Shown here in pieces: positions 28,779 through 40,745 of a DNA stretch of 64,000 bases. This DNA comes from Girardinichthys multiradiatus. Its lineage: Eukaryota; Chordata; Actinopteri; Cyprinodontiformes; Goodeidae. Made by a program: the position numbers and the translations under genes. The DNA is taken from positions 18,947,119 to 19,011,118 of the forward strand of contig NC_061808.1 in the NCBI RefSeq assembly GCF_021462225.1. Reading direction: 5' to 3'. The notes beneath the pieces are model-generated. The model searched no databases and was not told the origin of the DNA. It worked only from the letters and a program-made list of their open reading frames with translations. Each line of letters opens with the position of its first letter. The stretch's first letter is position 1.

Positions 28779-30727
28779 TAGAGGCTGACATTTTTTCGGG
28801 AATCCCACGGGTCACGGGATTCCCATGGGAATCCCACAGGATGGAAGACAGCATCAGTAAAGATTACGTGATTGGGACAGTACAGGATAAAAAATGATCA
28901 GGAGCAGACGGGAGCGGGAGCTAACCAATAGGAGGGAGAACAAAATAGGAACAATTGTCTTTGGAAATGTAAAACTGAGACTTTGTTATAAACTTTAAGA
29001 AAAAAAACTTGGATGGACGCCGCCATTGTGTAGTTTTTTTCCAAGATGCCTATACTATAATGCGAGTCAAACGAACTACACGACCCATAAGCCAATAGTG
29101 CTTCTGATCGATGTCTTCTACCTGCGTTCAGAATGGACGGAGCAAACGCAGGTGGAGAACTGGACGTGGTAAAATTTGTTTTGCAATGTAAAGTCAGAAG
29201 TAAGGACTTATCTATTAAACTCATAGAGCTGACAGGAAAGTCGCAAATATTACCGAAGTTCAGGAGAGTTGAATGTAGCGGTGTTAACACGCAGTATGCT
29301 GCTTGTAAAACGTATTTAGTTGTAATCAAGTTCACCAGTGATTAAAGCACACTTGTAAGGCAAATTCTGGATTGAATCAGCCCTGCATCTCTTCATTGAT
29401 CAAACCAAAAGTACCATCACGTGTCAAGTCTCATCTGACCAACAAAATTGCTCGCATGTGCACTACAGTTTTAAGAGCCTTTGCCACAGTAGAGGGGAAA
29501 GGTATGTACGGAGCCCGTGAGGGGATATAGGGGAATTTTCTTCTTTTGCGTCCCCACTCAATACTTTTTCGTTCGCTCGCAAATGTTGTTAATCGCCTTG
29601 AGAAAGCTGTGCATTTTGGAACAGCAGCACATTTGACAAACTGCTCACAAAACAAACAGCACTGATATGGCATTGGTATGGTTTATTTGTCATATGCAGG
29701 TTAACATGCAGTCAACAATGCAATTAAATGCTTAGGATAAGAAGAACCGTTCAACTCACTATAAAAACAAAAGCACTAATGCCGTGCAAAAAAAGTACAC
29801 ATCATGCAATAAGCAAATAAAGTGTCAGAGATGAGGATCCGTGCAGTAATACTGTTCAGAGTTCAGTAGTTTGACAGCTTGTGGATAATAACTGTCTTTA
29901 AGTCTGATTGAAGATCATTTTATTTAAGGCCGATTTTAAAATAAAACTCAATAAATCTCAAAAACGGGTGTAGTGGATGTTCCATTTTTGCAGTTATCTG
30001 ATTTGGAATCAATCCCACAAAGTATTGTGAGATAACGCAAAGACTATTGCGTGGGAACGCAAAAGAAAAAAAATTCCCTCCATTCTTGATGCCTGTATAG
30101 GAGGTCATGTCAGAATTTAAATCAGGTGTTCTGGAGCAGACACACATCTAAAACTTGCAGGGAAGGGGTCCCTGAGGACCAGGGCTGTGAACCATTGAGG
30201 TACAGTTTCTAAATTTTGAAGGTAATGCCTTTTTGCCCTTTTGTTCACCAAGTACAGTTCTCTTGCTAGGTGCATTTTTCTTTCATTTCAGCAATTTGAA
30301 ACATAAAACTAATGTCATTGTTCAAAGGGAACAATCACTTAATAAATGAGTAAAATACAACTATGTACATTTTGTTTATTCAGCTAAGATAGGCATGATC
30401 TGTTTCCTTGTTTGATATTTTATTATTTCTTCATTATTATTCTTTTTACTTTAACTGGCCTTTACTACAGCTAAAAACAGGGACCTAACTGGTCCTTCAA
30501 ACAAAGAAATTGCCAAAAGACTAAATGAAGAAAACAAAAATGGAAGTGGCACAGGACTGGGAGTTGTTCTAAATGGGAGCGGGATGAGAGTGGGAGTCAA
30601 TTTACCAGGAGTGGGACGGGACAGGATTTGTTTTGTTTTACTGGCCTGGGGTTGGGATGGGACAAAACATTTTTCTGTGGGAGCAGGATGGGACAGGAGA
30701 GAAAATCCACTCCCGTGTCACCTTCTA
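28779..30727. mobile_element. hAT-type DNA transposon, degenerate or non-autonomous
   Basis: Flanked by an exact 8-bp duplication ATGTGCAT (28771-28778 and 30728-30735), the length typical of hAT. The ends are TAGAGGCTGACA and TGTCACCTTCTA, imperfect inverted repeats. Inner ends carry repeats of GGGA(A/T)TCCCA and GGGACGGGACAGGA type. No intact transposase; a 70-residue ORF at 29133-29345 has no clear match. Confidence 0.85.
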
Positions 30728-31129
30728 ATGTGCATGCAACATTTTATTGAAACTTTGATTTGCTGTGGACATCTGAAAGCCGCTGTGCTTCCCAGCTGTG
30801 TGTGTATTGCTGTGTTGTTTTAACGTCTGAGAGCCAGCTCAGGTGCGCGGTGAAACTGGACTGCTATTATAACCTTATGGTGAAAATCAACCATTTTCTT
30901 TGTCTTCAACTTCGTGCTTTACTAGCTTGCCGCCAAAAGTTTTATTATCCTTTGTCCTCTGGGTTTATAACTTTGCTTGGAGGAAGTTTATGACTGCCTG
31001 TGTCCTGCTGAGCTATACTTTGGGGAGTAGCCTTCCTGAGCTTCGCTCAGCGTCACATTATCACTTGTTTGCCATAATTGCTGGTTTGATTCCATACACA
31101 CCCACTGCCGTTTTGTTTTATTTGTTTAG

Positions 31130-31548
31130 TTAGATATTTTACCCTTTCTGTGTAGAATTTTGCATGTTTGATTAGGTGAAGATTATTGAATCAGAGATCG
31201 GATTGTATCAGGGCTGTCAATTTAATAAATATTCATCTAGATAAAGAGAAAGCGTTTGTGTTTATTTTGTGCAAGAGTGATTTGTCAATCAAAATAAGGT
31301 CAAAGTTCCCAATGTTTCGGCAGAAATGGTTGATTAAACAGCGAGTAATAGTAATAGTTATCAATTATTACTGAGTATTTAACGGTTGTAATTATCAAGG
31401 GCTTTAGGCTACAATTACAACACCAGAGGACATCTCTGGCTTCGATTCATAAATAAGGATTTTGGTTAAGAAATTAATTTAGTCAAATTATGGTTTTCAA
31501 TTATAATTATTGATAAATATTAATTAATCAATAATCATAATCCCAACA
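31130..31548 (+). repeat. Left LTR (3' part) of an old LTR retroelement
   Basis: Similar to 41822-42224: both share 'acaccagaggacatctctg', 'aaggattttggttaagaaatta' and 'aatattaattaatcaataat', and end in CA. It is followed after 3 bp by a tRNA-Asn-type primer site. The beginning of this LTR is not recognisable; the region 30736-31129 matches the right LTR poorly. The LTRs are clearly diverged, so the element is old. Confidence 0.7.
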
Positions 31549-31551
31549 GAT

Positions 31552-31569
31552 TGGCGTCCCTGGGTGGGA
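31552..31569 (+). promoter_or_regulatory. Primer-binding site, tRNA-Asn type
   Basis: TGGCGTCCCTGGGTGGGA is complementary to the 3' end of eukaryotic tRNA-Asn for about 17 bases, placed just after the LTR end. This identifies the preceding CA as an LTR terminus. Confidence 0.75.
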
Positions 31570-33030
31570 CTTAAATGACAGATACTGCTGTTGCACGAAG
31601 TAACACATTTGTGATATCCTGGAAACTCTGTTGTGAGATTTGGTAGAATTTTGCAGTTGTAAGCTGGAGGATGTATCTTAACTAATATTGGCTCAATTCT
31701 ACTGCTGAGAAGTAATATTATACTCCTAATAGTAATAATAATCTTTCTAAGGTGCTTTTGTGGACACAAGGTGGACGTTTTGTGTAGTTTATGGTGAAAT
31801 TCAATGTAAATTGCCAGCTTGTCAAAGCAATCCCTGCTGGCTTAGAGCTGTAGCGCAGTCAGCTTGTTGCCAGAGCAACCAACATTTCCTGGCACAGTAG
31901 GAGGCATCCTATCTGCCTCTGGTTTAACTACAGCTGTAACTAACACTCTCCCAACAGGGAGGAAACAACACTACGGTCTGGTGGCCATTGAGTGAATTGC
32001 AGTTCCAACAGGATTTCCTCCGCTGCAGACAGACATTTACTGCCATCTTGTGGTCACTAGTGAGAATTACAGTTGCTGCCACAGAATTTAACTAATTTAA
32101 TTATTTACGGGCTCCGTCCTCTCCTTAAGACAGCCAGAGTGTGCACCTCCAGTGTGCAGATTGGCATAAAACAGCTCTCCCATGCTTTCAGCATTGTTCC
32201 AACAGACCAAAGGGGGTCACATTATCCTACGCTCATTACTCTCCTGCAGGGGGCCATAGGAGCTGCAAAGCCACACTCCACACCCTCCAACAGATGGTGT
32301 ACTGGCCTCCAACGTCTCACGACACTCAGGTCTACGTCCAAGGATGCTTAAACTGCTGCCAGTTTCAGCTAGCCAATCGGTCAACCTCCACTTCAGCGAA
32401 GGGGGGTTACATTACTTTGGTTCCACCTTCAGACCAACTGGGTCGAACCAGCTCCAAAATTAGCAGGAGGTAACAAATTCCTCCTAACTGTGACATGCAG
32501 CTTCATTAAGTCAGTACCAAATGGCACCGTCATCCCAGTTGCTGCTCTTTTGCTGAACCAGATGAAGTTCTACATTGAACTTTCCTCCCCAAGAACAGAG
32601 CTTGTCTCCATGTCCGGGAAAAGAGAGACCAGTGCGTAGAACCAGTTTAAATAGGTGCATGTTTCATAAACTCCCACTAACATGCACTAACCACTAACAA
32701 CTTTCTTCAACAGGAACTGTTAAAAATATAACTACCTTTCAGGTATACACAGTGTTAAACTGCAAGTTGCACTCTATTTTTCCATTAACCCTCTGCATGC
32801 ACTGCAGACCCTCACAGAAATGATTAAGAATGATTTAATGGACACACATGCTGCCAGAGATTTCATGCAAAGTCTTATTAAGAGAGGTTGGTTCAGCTGT
32901 AGGCGGTCTCACCGAGGCATGGATACCTACTTGCCGAGTTCTGCTGGATTAAGTAGAGAAAATCCTAAAGTCCACCACAGCAGACACCTTGCAACCTCCA
33001 CAAACACACCTGGCTTGTAGCCTAAGTAGT
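31570..33030 (+). pseudogene. Retroelement integrase fragment (H2C2 finger to core start)
   Basis: At about 32141-32470 the frame reads HYSPAGGHRS, then YWPPTSHD and QGCLNCCQFQ, the His-His-Cys-Cys zinc finger of retroviral integrases. After a frame change near 32450, GGNKFLLTVTCSFIKS matches the start of the integrase catalytic core with the first Asp replaced. The rest of pol and all of gag are missing between the primer site and here. It belongs by orientation and position to the LTR element whose LTRs end at 31548 and 42224. The region 32600-33030 holds nothing recognisable. Confidence 0.65.
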
Positions 33031-33619
33031 TGTATAATATAAACTATCTATGTGTGTAACCTGTGTGTAGATATAGGGGAGTCAAGTTTAGGGAGTGAAG
33101 CATAGAAAATGCAAGGTCATAAATTGGTGAACGACAGGGGATTACTGGAGGGGGTGAAAGTAGATGGAGGTCATAAATTGGTGAATGACAAGGGAGAAAG
33201 GGCAGAGAGAGGGCAAGGTCGTAAATAGATGGAGGATGGGGGTGAAGCAGAAAGAGGATGAGTTTGCCAGAAGGAAATAACCAGAAGCACTCCTTATTTG
33301 GACATGAGGAACAAGTTATACTGTTGCTGGGAGACACCCACAGACAGAATGATTGTGAATGTGTACTGCATAGCATCGAGGGGTATATAAAGGTATTATG
33401 GCGCACCTCCAAAGGAGACAACACACAGACGTTTCCAGGTACCCGTGTAAGTGTGTGTCTCCTCTATGAATTCAGATTGGTTTTAATAAACTTGTGGAAA
33501 CGTACAACTGATCTCTGACTGAGGATTGTCCTTTGGGGTGCCAAATAAAAAGAGTCAATGAGAGGTGAGGAGTAATGTAAGAGTTAACTGACGGCCAGTA
33601 AAGTTTTCCTACCTCGACA
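33031..33619 (+). repeat. ERV 5' LTR
   Basis: 589 bp with TG...CA ends. TATA box TATATAAA at 33384-33391 and polyadenylation signal AATAAA at 33485-33490 imply a U3 of about 380 bp and a short R. Confidence 0.93.
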
Positions 33620-33621
33620 GT

Positions 33622-33639
33622 TGGTGCCGTGACCCGGAT
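33622..33639 (+). promoter_or_regulatory. Primer-binding site, tRNA-His type
   Basis: TGGTGCCGTGACCCGGAT, two bases after the LTR, matches the complement of the tRNA-His 3' end (TGGTGCCGTGA) and continues closely. A plausible splice donor AAG/GTAAGG follows at 33721. Confidence 0.85.
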
Positions 33640-34469
33640 TTGGCACTAACTAAAGGATAATTAATTGATTACGAGGCGGACGTCGTTCTACAACACCACA
33701 GGGTCGACCCAAAACAAAAGGTAAGGAGATCTATATTTATTCTCCTTTTGCCTGCTAATAGTGTAGGTGGTGTTGTGGAATAGATATCTGTTTTCTCTTA
33801 AATTTACAGTCTTGATCAGTTTCGGGTAAAATATTTGTTGGTTGAAATAATGTATTACGGTAATGAAATGATATATTGCGTAAAAATATTTGTTGATTGA
33901 CACAAGATACATTTTAGCTGAGATACTTGAATGTTGAGGCTGTAACATACTTTTCTCCGAAGATACTTAAATGCTGACGGTGTTGAAGTAAATAAGTTCC
34001 GGATTTGGCAATCCAAACTCAGTCCTGACGAGGACTGGGGTATTTAGGCTGGGGTTAGTAAGAGCCTCCCCAAGGGATTAAAGACGCCTCAAAGTGGCCA
34101 GGGATAGGACCCCGAGACCCTGAATTGGCAGGTGTAGGAAGCCAGTTGAGATACTTAAATGGTGAAACTGTAATAATAAGATTAAGTAAAAGGAATTCCA
34201 GGGAGTCAACGGAGGGTTGATTCCTAGGTGTCAAACCGGGTTTGGCATCACAGCGGTTGGACCAGGAGAGATTGAAAAAGTCCTGCTGAGTGGAAGGGTT
34301 AAAGGCGCGCGCGCAAGCTATATATTCTGTTGTGTTTTCGTATTTGTCTAACTGGATTTACTATGCATATGAGTGAGAAGAGAATACAAATGAGTGGCTG
34401 CGAATGGCTGCACTTGAGTGTGAGTGACTGTAGAAGCAGTGATTATATTACAAACTGTATTGCCATAAA

Positions 34470-35880
34470 GTGAAGAAAAAAAAAAAGACAAGTTGTTCAA
34501 CATGGCAGGAGAGATTGATTGTCGAAGGAGGAGTAGATGACAGGGAACCGTTAGGTAGATGGTTGAACCGAGAATATAAGAAGTTTCTGAAGGATAAAGA
34601 AAGTTGGTTGATTAAAGCTGATGAGAAAGGGCGACTTGGTGGAATAAAGTGTAAAGTTGAAGCAAAAGAGCTGAAGTAGGGCCTAAGAGAGACAGAAGCA
34701 CAAGAAACGCTTAGACTTTTAAGAGGGGTTACACTATTGGAATCAAAAGTGCATGATTTATATGAGAAAGCTTCTCAACAGATGACAGAAAAACAGTTGA
34801 AAGATTCCGGAAGAACACACACCATGACTACTCGTAGCCAGAGCGGTCCATCCAGATTTCAATGTCCGTTGTTGACTTCATCAGTTGGAATGACAAATTA
34901 TGTCCCTTTTTCATTGGGAGATGTACAGGCATTAGTGGATAAGTTGCCACCTATTGCAGGATGTGGACGTGTCTGGTTACAGGAATTAGATACATTGACT
35001 AAAGGCATGACACTGGCCTTGGGTGACTTTAGAGCAATTTTGAGACGATCTGTGCGTCCCTCAGTGGCTAGGGAGATAGAACAGAATGCCGATTGCAGTA
35101 AGGACCCTGATGACACACCCCTGACACGTGTAATGACAGCCCTAGGGAAGGCCATAAGAAATCAGTATCCGCCTCCGTTGCCATCCCTCAATTCGATTGG
35201 GACCCTAATCAGCATCCTTAAGAGCGCATTAGTGCTGCAGTGGACACGTGGATGAGACACACAGGAGTTAATCCTAAGGGTGACGGGACAGGAATGGGAC
35301 AGCTGTTTAAAAAGCCATATTAAAAGGAGTTCCTGTTGACATGTGTCAAAAGATGAAAAATAATCCTGATTTGCAGGGAGCAGACTTTACAAAGTGGGAA
35401 AAACTTTTAATTCACCGTTTACATACAGCTCAGGAGGCAGAGAAAAAGAAAAGAGGAGAAAGCGCACCTACAGAATCAGCTCCTTTAATTACAGCTGCAA
35501 GAGGCCGAAGAGAAATTAAATAAGAGAAAAAGTGATATAACTGAAAATGTAATGTTAGCTGCAGTTCAAGCTGTTCTTCCGGCTGCATCTGCATCTCCTG
35601 CAGCACACACCCCTATGTTTATGTTACCACCTGTGACTGATCAGTGCCAAGGAGGGGGTTTACCCCCTCCTCCACCCTATTTATTTTATAATTACAGGTA
35701 CAGTTGCCCCGGTCGTGGAGGCGGATGACATGTTGGTGGTCAGCTGGTCATAGTAGATGGTGTGGAGCACCCAGAGGAAGGGCTGGAGCCAGCAGGGCAC
35801 TGGGAGATGTGTGCTACAACTGCGGTCAGTCTGGACATTAGGCACGCACCTGCCCCACCTGGGGGTAACAGCAGGGAGTA
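34470..35880 (+). pseudogene. gag: ERV gag, degenerate
   Basis: A matrix-like N-terminal part runs from 34470, with one in-frame TAG at 34677-34679, and continues from 34680 to 35255 through a capsid-like segment (VPFSLGDVQALVDKLPP). A frame change near 35190 is followed by further capsid-like sequence, including NPDLQGADFTKWEKLL at about 35362. A nucleocapsid zinc knuckle CYNCGQSGH is at about 35813-35839, followed by a stop within the knuckle and then ARTC. Gag would form the virion core. Several stops and shifts make this copy inactive. Confidence 0.8.
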
Positions 35881-35893
35881 ACGGTCCCTCCTA

Positions 35894-37080
35894 ATGCAGG
35901 TATGGCACCTCTACCACCCCAGCAGGGCCAGTATCCACAGATGGGTGGACACCCGTCTTACAGCCCATACTGACGCCCCAGAGGAGGACCAAGGCAGCGT
36001 GGGCACAGCAGATCCCATGTTGCCTGCAAAGGTGGGAGAGAACTGTTTGAATTTTTTAGTGGACACTGGAGCTACTTATTCCACCATAACACAGCAACCT
36101 CCTAAACCACTGCTCTCTACCAAGACTGTTTCTGTGATGGACTTCTCAGGGGCTGCACAAATTCTGCCTGTGACTGTACCACGTCCTGTTCAGATTGGGA
36201 CTCAGAGAGTAACTCACCCTTTTGTGGGTTCACCCAGCACACCTGTTAATTTGTTGGGCAGAGACTTATTTTTGAAGCTGGGAGCATCAGTGCTGTGTGG
36301 CACTGATGGGTTAACGCTAACTTTTCCAGATGGTTCCTCTTTGGCATGTGGACAAATGCTTCAGCATGGACAATATTTTTTAGAGCCAGTTGAAGAGGAA
36401 TATGCTGACATCTACTGGGGACTGCTGACCGCACCTTCTTCTCCAAGCAGCATCTTCTCGGTGTATCAGCTGTGGAAACCCTGGATTCAAAGTCTCTGCC
36501 CCTACACCTCTCCGCCTGACCCGCCCCATGTCACTCTGTTCTACAACCGTTGTCACACTGAATGGTACCAGGATTTGTTTAATGAAACAGTAGAAGGTAG
36601 GACATGGTTTATTTCATCCAACAATATTTATGTGGCTCCTGAGGGTGTGGCTGCAACAGTTGATTTAACACCTGACCAAGCAGAATGGTATTTACTGTCA
36701 GATGAAGCTGTTCCTCATGTTTCTCTTTCTTTGCATCCTGAGCATCAAGCTAAGGAATTGGGAGGAGTGGTAAAGCGCTCTCTGGCAGCTGGGGACTGGC
36801 AGGACACCTCAGTCACCAACTTAAGGTATTCTAAGAACACAGACACATACTGTATAAATGTACAGCTACTGATGAAGTTCTGTTGCAGCATGAGATACTC
36901 ATACATCATCCTGGAAGAGAAAAAACAGATCATCCCAAAGCTGCAGCTCTTTTGCATAGCCTATCTTATCAGTCATGGGCTGAAGGGCCCACAGATGTAG
37001 GATTAACCCCCTGCGCCCCAGTTTCTTTTCAGGTTGCATCTCCCTCGCTTATTTGGGTTCCACAGTATCTGCCCAAAAAA
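35894..37080 (+). pseudogene. pro-pol: ERV protease and start of reverse transcriptase
   Basis: An open frame of 368 codons. It contains a retroviral aspartic protease with LVDTGATYS (catalytic Asp near 36061) and NLLGRDLFLKLGA. A linker follows, with SLAAGDWQDT. After a frame change near 36880 it reads WVPQYLPKK and ends in a stop. The next frame briefly resembles the start of RT (DTIEGLKAAGVLE at about 37100), then homology stops near 37200. The RT palm with its YxDD box is missing. Protease residues look intact, but without gag and RT the unit is dead. Confidence 0.8.
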
Positions 37081-37277
37081 TAAGTTCAGGAAGGCATCAG
37101 AGACACCATTGAAGGCCTGAAGGCAGCAGGTGTGTTAGAAACCTCAACCTCAGCATGGAACACGCCCATCCTTCCTGTAGAGAAAAAAGGTACACCACAG
37201 CATTTTATTTGGGTGTTTCTGTAACAAAACTGGCAGTAAATGGAGTTTTGTTTCAGAAAAAAGGGGGAGAGAGAAAT

Positions 37278-37839
37278 TGTTGAGAATTAAAATCATGTAA
37301 TTTCATGTTATTAGTTTAGTTTGCATGTGAGAACATTAAACTGAGATTTAACATGAGTGAGCCTTGGGGAGAGATCACAGCAGGGGTCAGGGTGGCACAA
37401 GGGTGAAACAGGGGTTAGGTTCTCGGCAGCTGCAAGCCGTAAAAGCTGGCTGTAGGGACAATAAAGCAATAAATGTCAACGTTTGGGCTTGGTATAGATG
37501 CCACAAGGAAGCTTGGGTGATTTACAACACCTGATGGAATAAGGGAAGGCACAGTCAGTAAGCTTTAAAGTCCACAGAATAAAGATGTACTGAAAACTTG
37601 TAATGACAGAGACATCTGGGTAAAGACAGCCATGCTTTGCTGAAAATCCATCTCTCTCTGTAAGGGCCCTTATATAACTTCTCTCTCCTTTTGTAAATTC
37701 TCTCTTTTATATGTAATTTTCCTTCAATATGGTATTTTGTATAATCATTTTGCATTAGAAATCATTGGACTTATTATCTTCCAAATTAAACTTGTGTTAA
37801 TCTTAATTTCCTGCTCTTCATCTGTTCTTTCTCATGACA
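37278..37839 (+). repeat. Candidate foreign LTR inside the ERV pol remnant
   Basis: 562 bp beginning TGTTGAG and ending TGACA. It is preceded by a purine tract AAAAAAGGGGGAGAGAGAAA that looks like a polypurine tract, and has an internal TATA-like CTTATATAAC (about 37670). It differs from the 589-bp LTRs. This could be the 3' end of another LTR element recombined into pol. No primer site or second copy is seen. Confidence 0.5.
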
Positions 37840-37979
37840 TCCAACCTGGGAGAAGTTGAGTCCACAAGAATATCAGTGATAGCATTATTTTACCTCAACA
37901 ATTTATGCTGATGTACATTTTAGTAATGATGGATAACATGTAAAAACGCCACCCACAATACACACAACATGCAGCAGGG

Positions 37980-38886
37980 TTGGCAAAATTAATTAAAAAA
38001 ACAGCTCACTTAGTGATGGGACACCCTCTTAATGTTTTAACAACTCACAGTGTGGTGGCATATGTGAACTCTCAAAGTTTCACCATGACAGTGACAAATC
38101 TTGGAGGCACCAACATAACCTACGCTCACGAGGGAATCAACATGGCGGATGGAATAACACAGGAGGAACCACATCAATGTGAAGAGCTGGTTAGCAGGAC
38201 AGAAAAGATAAGACCAGATTTAGAAGCCAGCCCACTTGAGGGACTACAGGAGTAGTACATGCAGAACTCAAACAGTGGCTCAGGACAGGATTCAGAACTG
38301 CAGGACAGAAACCCATTAAACATGAACAGGAAATGTGAAAGTTGGCTGAAGCTTTGTTGCTCCCTCAAGAAGTAGCCATCATTAAATGCAGAGGACATGA
38401 CAGCAGTAACACCAGAGCAGCACAAGGTAATCAGGCTGCTGACCGGGCTGCTAAACAGTGTGCAGGATATCAGCCCAGGCACATAATGCTGTGTTCAGAA
38501 GCAGGGTGGACACCAGAACCCACCCTGGAAGAAGTACTGAAATTACAAAAGAGGGCCTCTCCTGAGGAAAAATCAGTTTGGAAGGCCCGAGGGGGTTCAG
38601 AGAACCAGAGACCAGGGTCGGAACCACCACCTCGGAAGCCGAGTGGGTCCTCCTGAAAGTCATCAAAAGAAAGTGGTCAGAGCCAAGGTGGACCGGTCCA
38701 TTTCAGGTCACAGAGAGGACAACCCATGCAGTTAGACTGAAGGGCAAAGGTGTTACTTGGTATCATTGGAGCCAGTGTGCAGGAGCGGAACCACCTCAAC
38801 CATCCCTCTCTCAGATCCAGGAAGATCTGAGCGAAAACACAGGAAAAGATAATCTCACTTCTCTAACCCAAGAAGGGGCAGAATAA
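37980..38886 (+). pseudogene. pol: ERV RNase H and integrase C-terminal scraps
   Basis: 37980-38100 resembles part of the RT connection or RNase H region (MGHPLNVLTTHSVVAYVN). At 38342-38480 the frame reads IIKCRGHD, then NQAADRAAKQC, the end of RNase H. From about 38600, DxEWVLLKVIKRKW and WTGPFQVTERTTHAVRLKG match the integrase C-terminal domain. The integrase zinc finger and DDE core between them are gone. Multiple frames are used, so no product is possible. Confidence 0.7.
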
Positions 38887-39104
38887 TCCCCGGGTGAGAG
38901 GAATTAGGAATTAGGGTTAGTCTGCCCTGAGGGCTGAAGACAGAACAAGAACAGCAGAAGAAGAGGCGGAAATGATTGAGTTTCTCTCTCACTGGGAGTG
39001 GTGGAGCTTCCCTCCCACCCCAGAAGACATCGTTTGGCGAACATTTTATATTTTATATTACATTTTGATGTTTCTGTATCTTTTTCAGGTTATGATTTAA
39101 CTTT

Positions 39105-39347
39105 GTGTGGATGACAGACATGTTGGGACACTGGAAGGGTTTGATAATGTCTTTGATGATTTCTGTTGCAGTATTTGTAGCGATAATGGTGACCTGTGGA
39201 TGTTGTTGTGTACTATGCATTCGTTCTCTGATGGTGCACCTCATCACCTCTGCAATTGAGCAGAGGGATCCAAAGATAACAATGCCACTGTTGCAAATTG
39301 ACCTTAACCAGGATGAGGACTCAGAGTGTGAATTCATGGACGCATGA
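39105..39347 (+). pseudogene. env: ERV envelope C-terminal remnant (membrane anchor and tail)
   Basis: An 80-codon ORF with a hydrophobic span of about 25 residues (GLIMSLMISVAVFVAIMVTC), a following cysteine cluster (GCCCVLC) and an acidic cytoplasmic tail. This layout fits a retroviral transmembrane subunit C-terminus. It lies just before the 3' LTR, as expected for env. All surface and fusion parts are deleted. Confidence 0.6.
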
Positions 39348-39480
39348 TAAGATGGATGCATGTTTTCTTACTAATTTTCTTGTTTTACAGGTGGTACAGT
39401 AATATTTTTACTTATTTCTACTTATTCTTAGAAGGACATTTTAGATTGTGAACTCTTTTATGAGAGTTCAAAATGTGGAT

Positions 39481-40069
39481 TGTAGAATATAAACTATCTA
39501 TGTGTGTAACCTGTGTGCAGATATAGGGGAGTCAAGCTTAGGGAGTGAAGCGTAGAAAATGCAAGGTCATAAATTGGTGAACGACAGGGGATTACCGGAG
39601 GGGGTGAAAGAAGATGGAGGTCATAAATTGGTGAATGACAAGGGAGAAAGGGCAGAGAGAGGGCACGGTCGTAAATAGATGGAGGATGGGGGTGAAGCAG
39701 AAAGGGGATGAGTTTGCCAGAAGGAAATAACCAGAAGCACTCCTTATTTGGACATGAGGAACAAGTTATACTGTTGCTGGGAGACACCCACAGACAGAAT
39801 GATTGTGTATGTGTACTGCATAGCAGCGAGGGGTATATAAAGGTATTGTGGCGCACCTCCAAAGGAGACAACACACAGACGTTTCCAGGTACCCGTGTAA
39901 GTGTGTGTCTCCTCTATGAATTCAGATTGGTTTTAATAAACTTGTGGAAACGTACAACTGATCTCTGACTGAGGATTGTCCTTTGGGGTGCCAAATAAAA
40001 AGAGTCGATGAGAGGTGAGGAGTAATGTAAGAGTTAACTGACGGCCAGTAAAGTTTTCCTACCTCGACA
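39481..40069 (+). repeat. ERV 3' LTR
   Basis: 589 bp, the same length as the 5' LTR and about 98% identical by eye. Followed by the TAGT duplication. Confidence 0.93.
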
Positions 40070-40073
40070 TAGT

Positions 40074-40745
40074 GCAGTTCCATTATTATTATTATTAATT
40101 TTTTTGTTTCCTATCTAAAAAGTTTAGAGACAGGAGTTATGTTAAATCCCATCATCATTTGAAATAACTAATGTGTTTAAACCTAAACTCATGTTAAACA
40201 TTGGTTTTTGTTAAGATAACACACTGCATAGTTGGTTAGAAACCAGGATTGATTGCTTCACATTTATTGACCCATGGTCCATAGCGCTACCTTTGCCAGT
40301 GCCACAGGCTGATTCCCGTGCCTGACTGGAATTGAACGACTAAGCTATGACCCCATTATTTGGTTATCTTGTTTTTTCTCTTTGTTTTTATTGTTGTTTC
40401 ACTTTGTCTTAGGGTTACCAGAGCTGATGACCAAAATTATGTGATGATGATGTGAATGTATTGTTTTTGTATTTTTCTCATTAAATGACATAGACAGGTA
40501 TGAGTTAGTCAGAGTTTAGTCCTGCCCAGGCTAACCTTGTCCTGCCCAGTCATAGGCCTTTGAGAAACAAACTGAACTGTGAACTCCAGTTCCTGCCAAG
40601 AGGAACACAGGGATAGTATTTTTGTTTTTCTTTATTTCTTGTGCTTCTTCATGGATCATGGATCATTGAGTCTCAGCTCCTATGATGGATGGACCCGGTA
40701 GCTTCAAAGACTGCGATTAATCACACCCTTCGAACCTAGGGGGGA
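40074..40745 (+). other. 3' internal remainder of the older LTR element
   Basis: No recognisable ORF. It ends in a purine-rich AGGGGGGA that could be the polypurine tract of the older element, directly before the TGTTGGGG start of its right LTR. Confidence 0.5.

Larger units (their letters stand above)
33031..40069 (+). mobile_element. Endogenous retrovirus, tRNA-His primer, heavily deleted
   Basis: Two 589-bp LTRs (33031-33619, 39481-40069) differ at about a dozen positions. They begin TGTA, end GACA and are flanked by TAGT on both sides (33027-33030, 40070-40073), a 4-bp duplication. Between them are a tRNA-His primer site, degraded gag with a CCHC knuckle, an open protease, the first codons of reverse transcriptase, scraps of RNase H and integrase, and a membrane-spanning env C-terminus. 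The RT core, most of integrase and the env surface region are absent. Gag, PR and a gammaretrovirus-like leader suggest a gamma/epsilon-type fish retrovirus; the class is inference. It lies inside the older LTR element. Confidence 0.93.

Noticed and set aside
33258..33518. 86-codon ORF repeated at 39708-39968
   Set aside because: Both copies lie in the two ERV LTRs; repetition reflects the LTR pair, not a gene.
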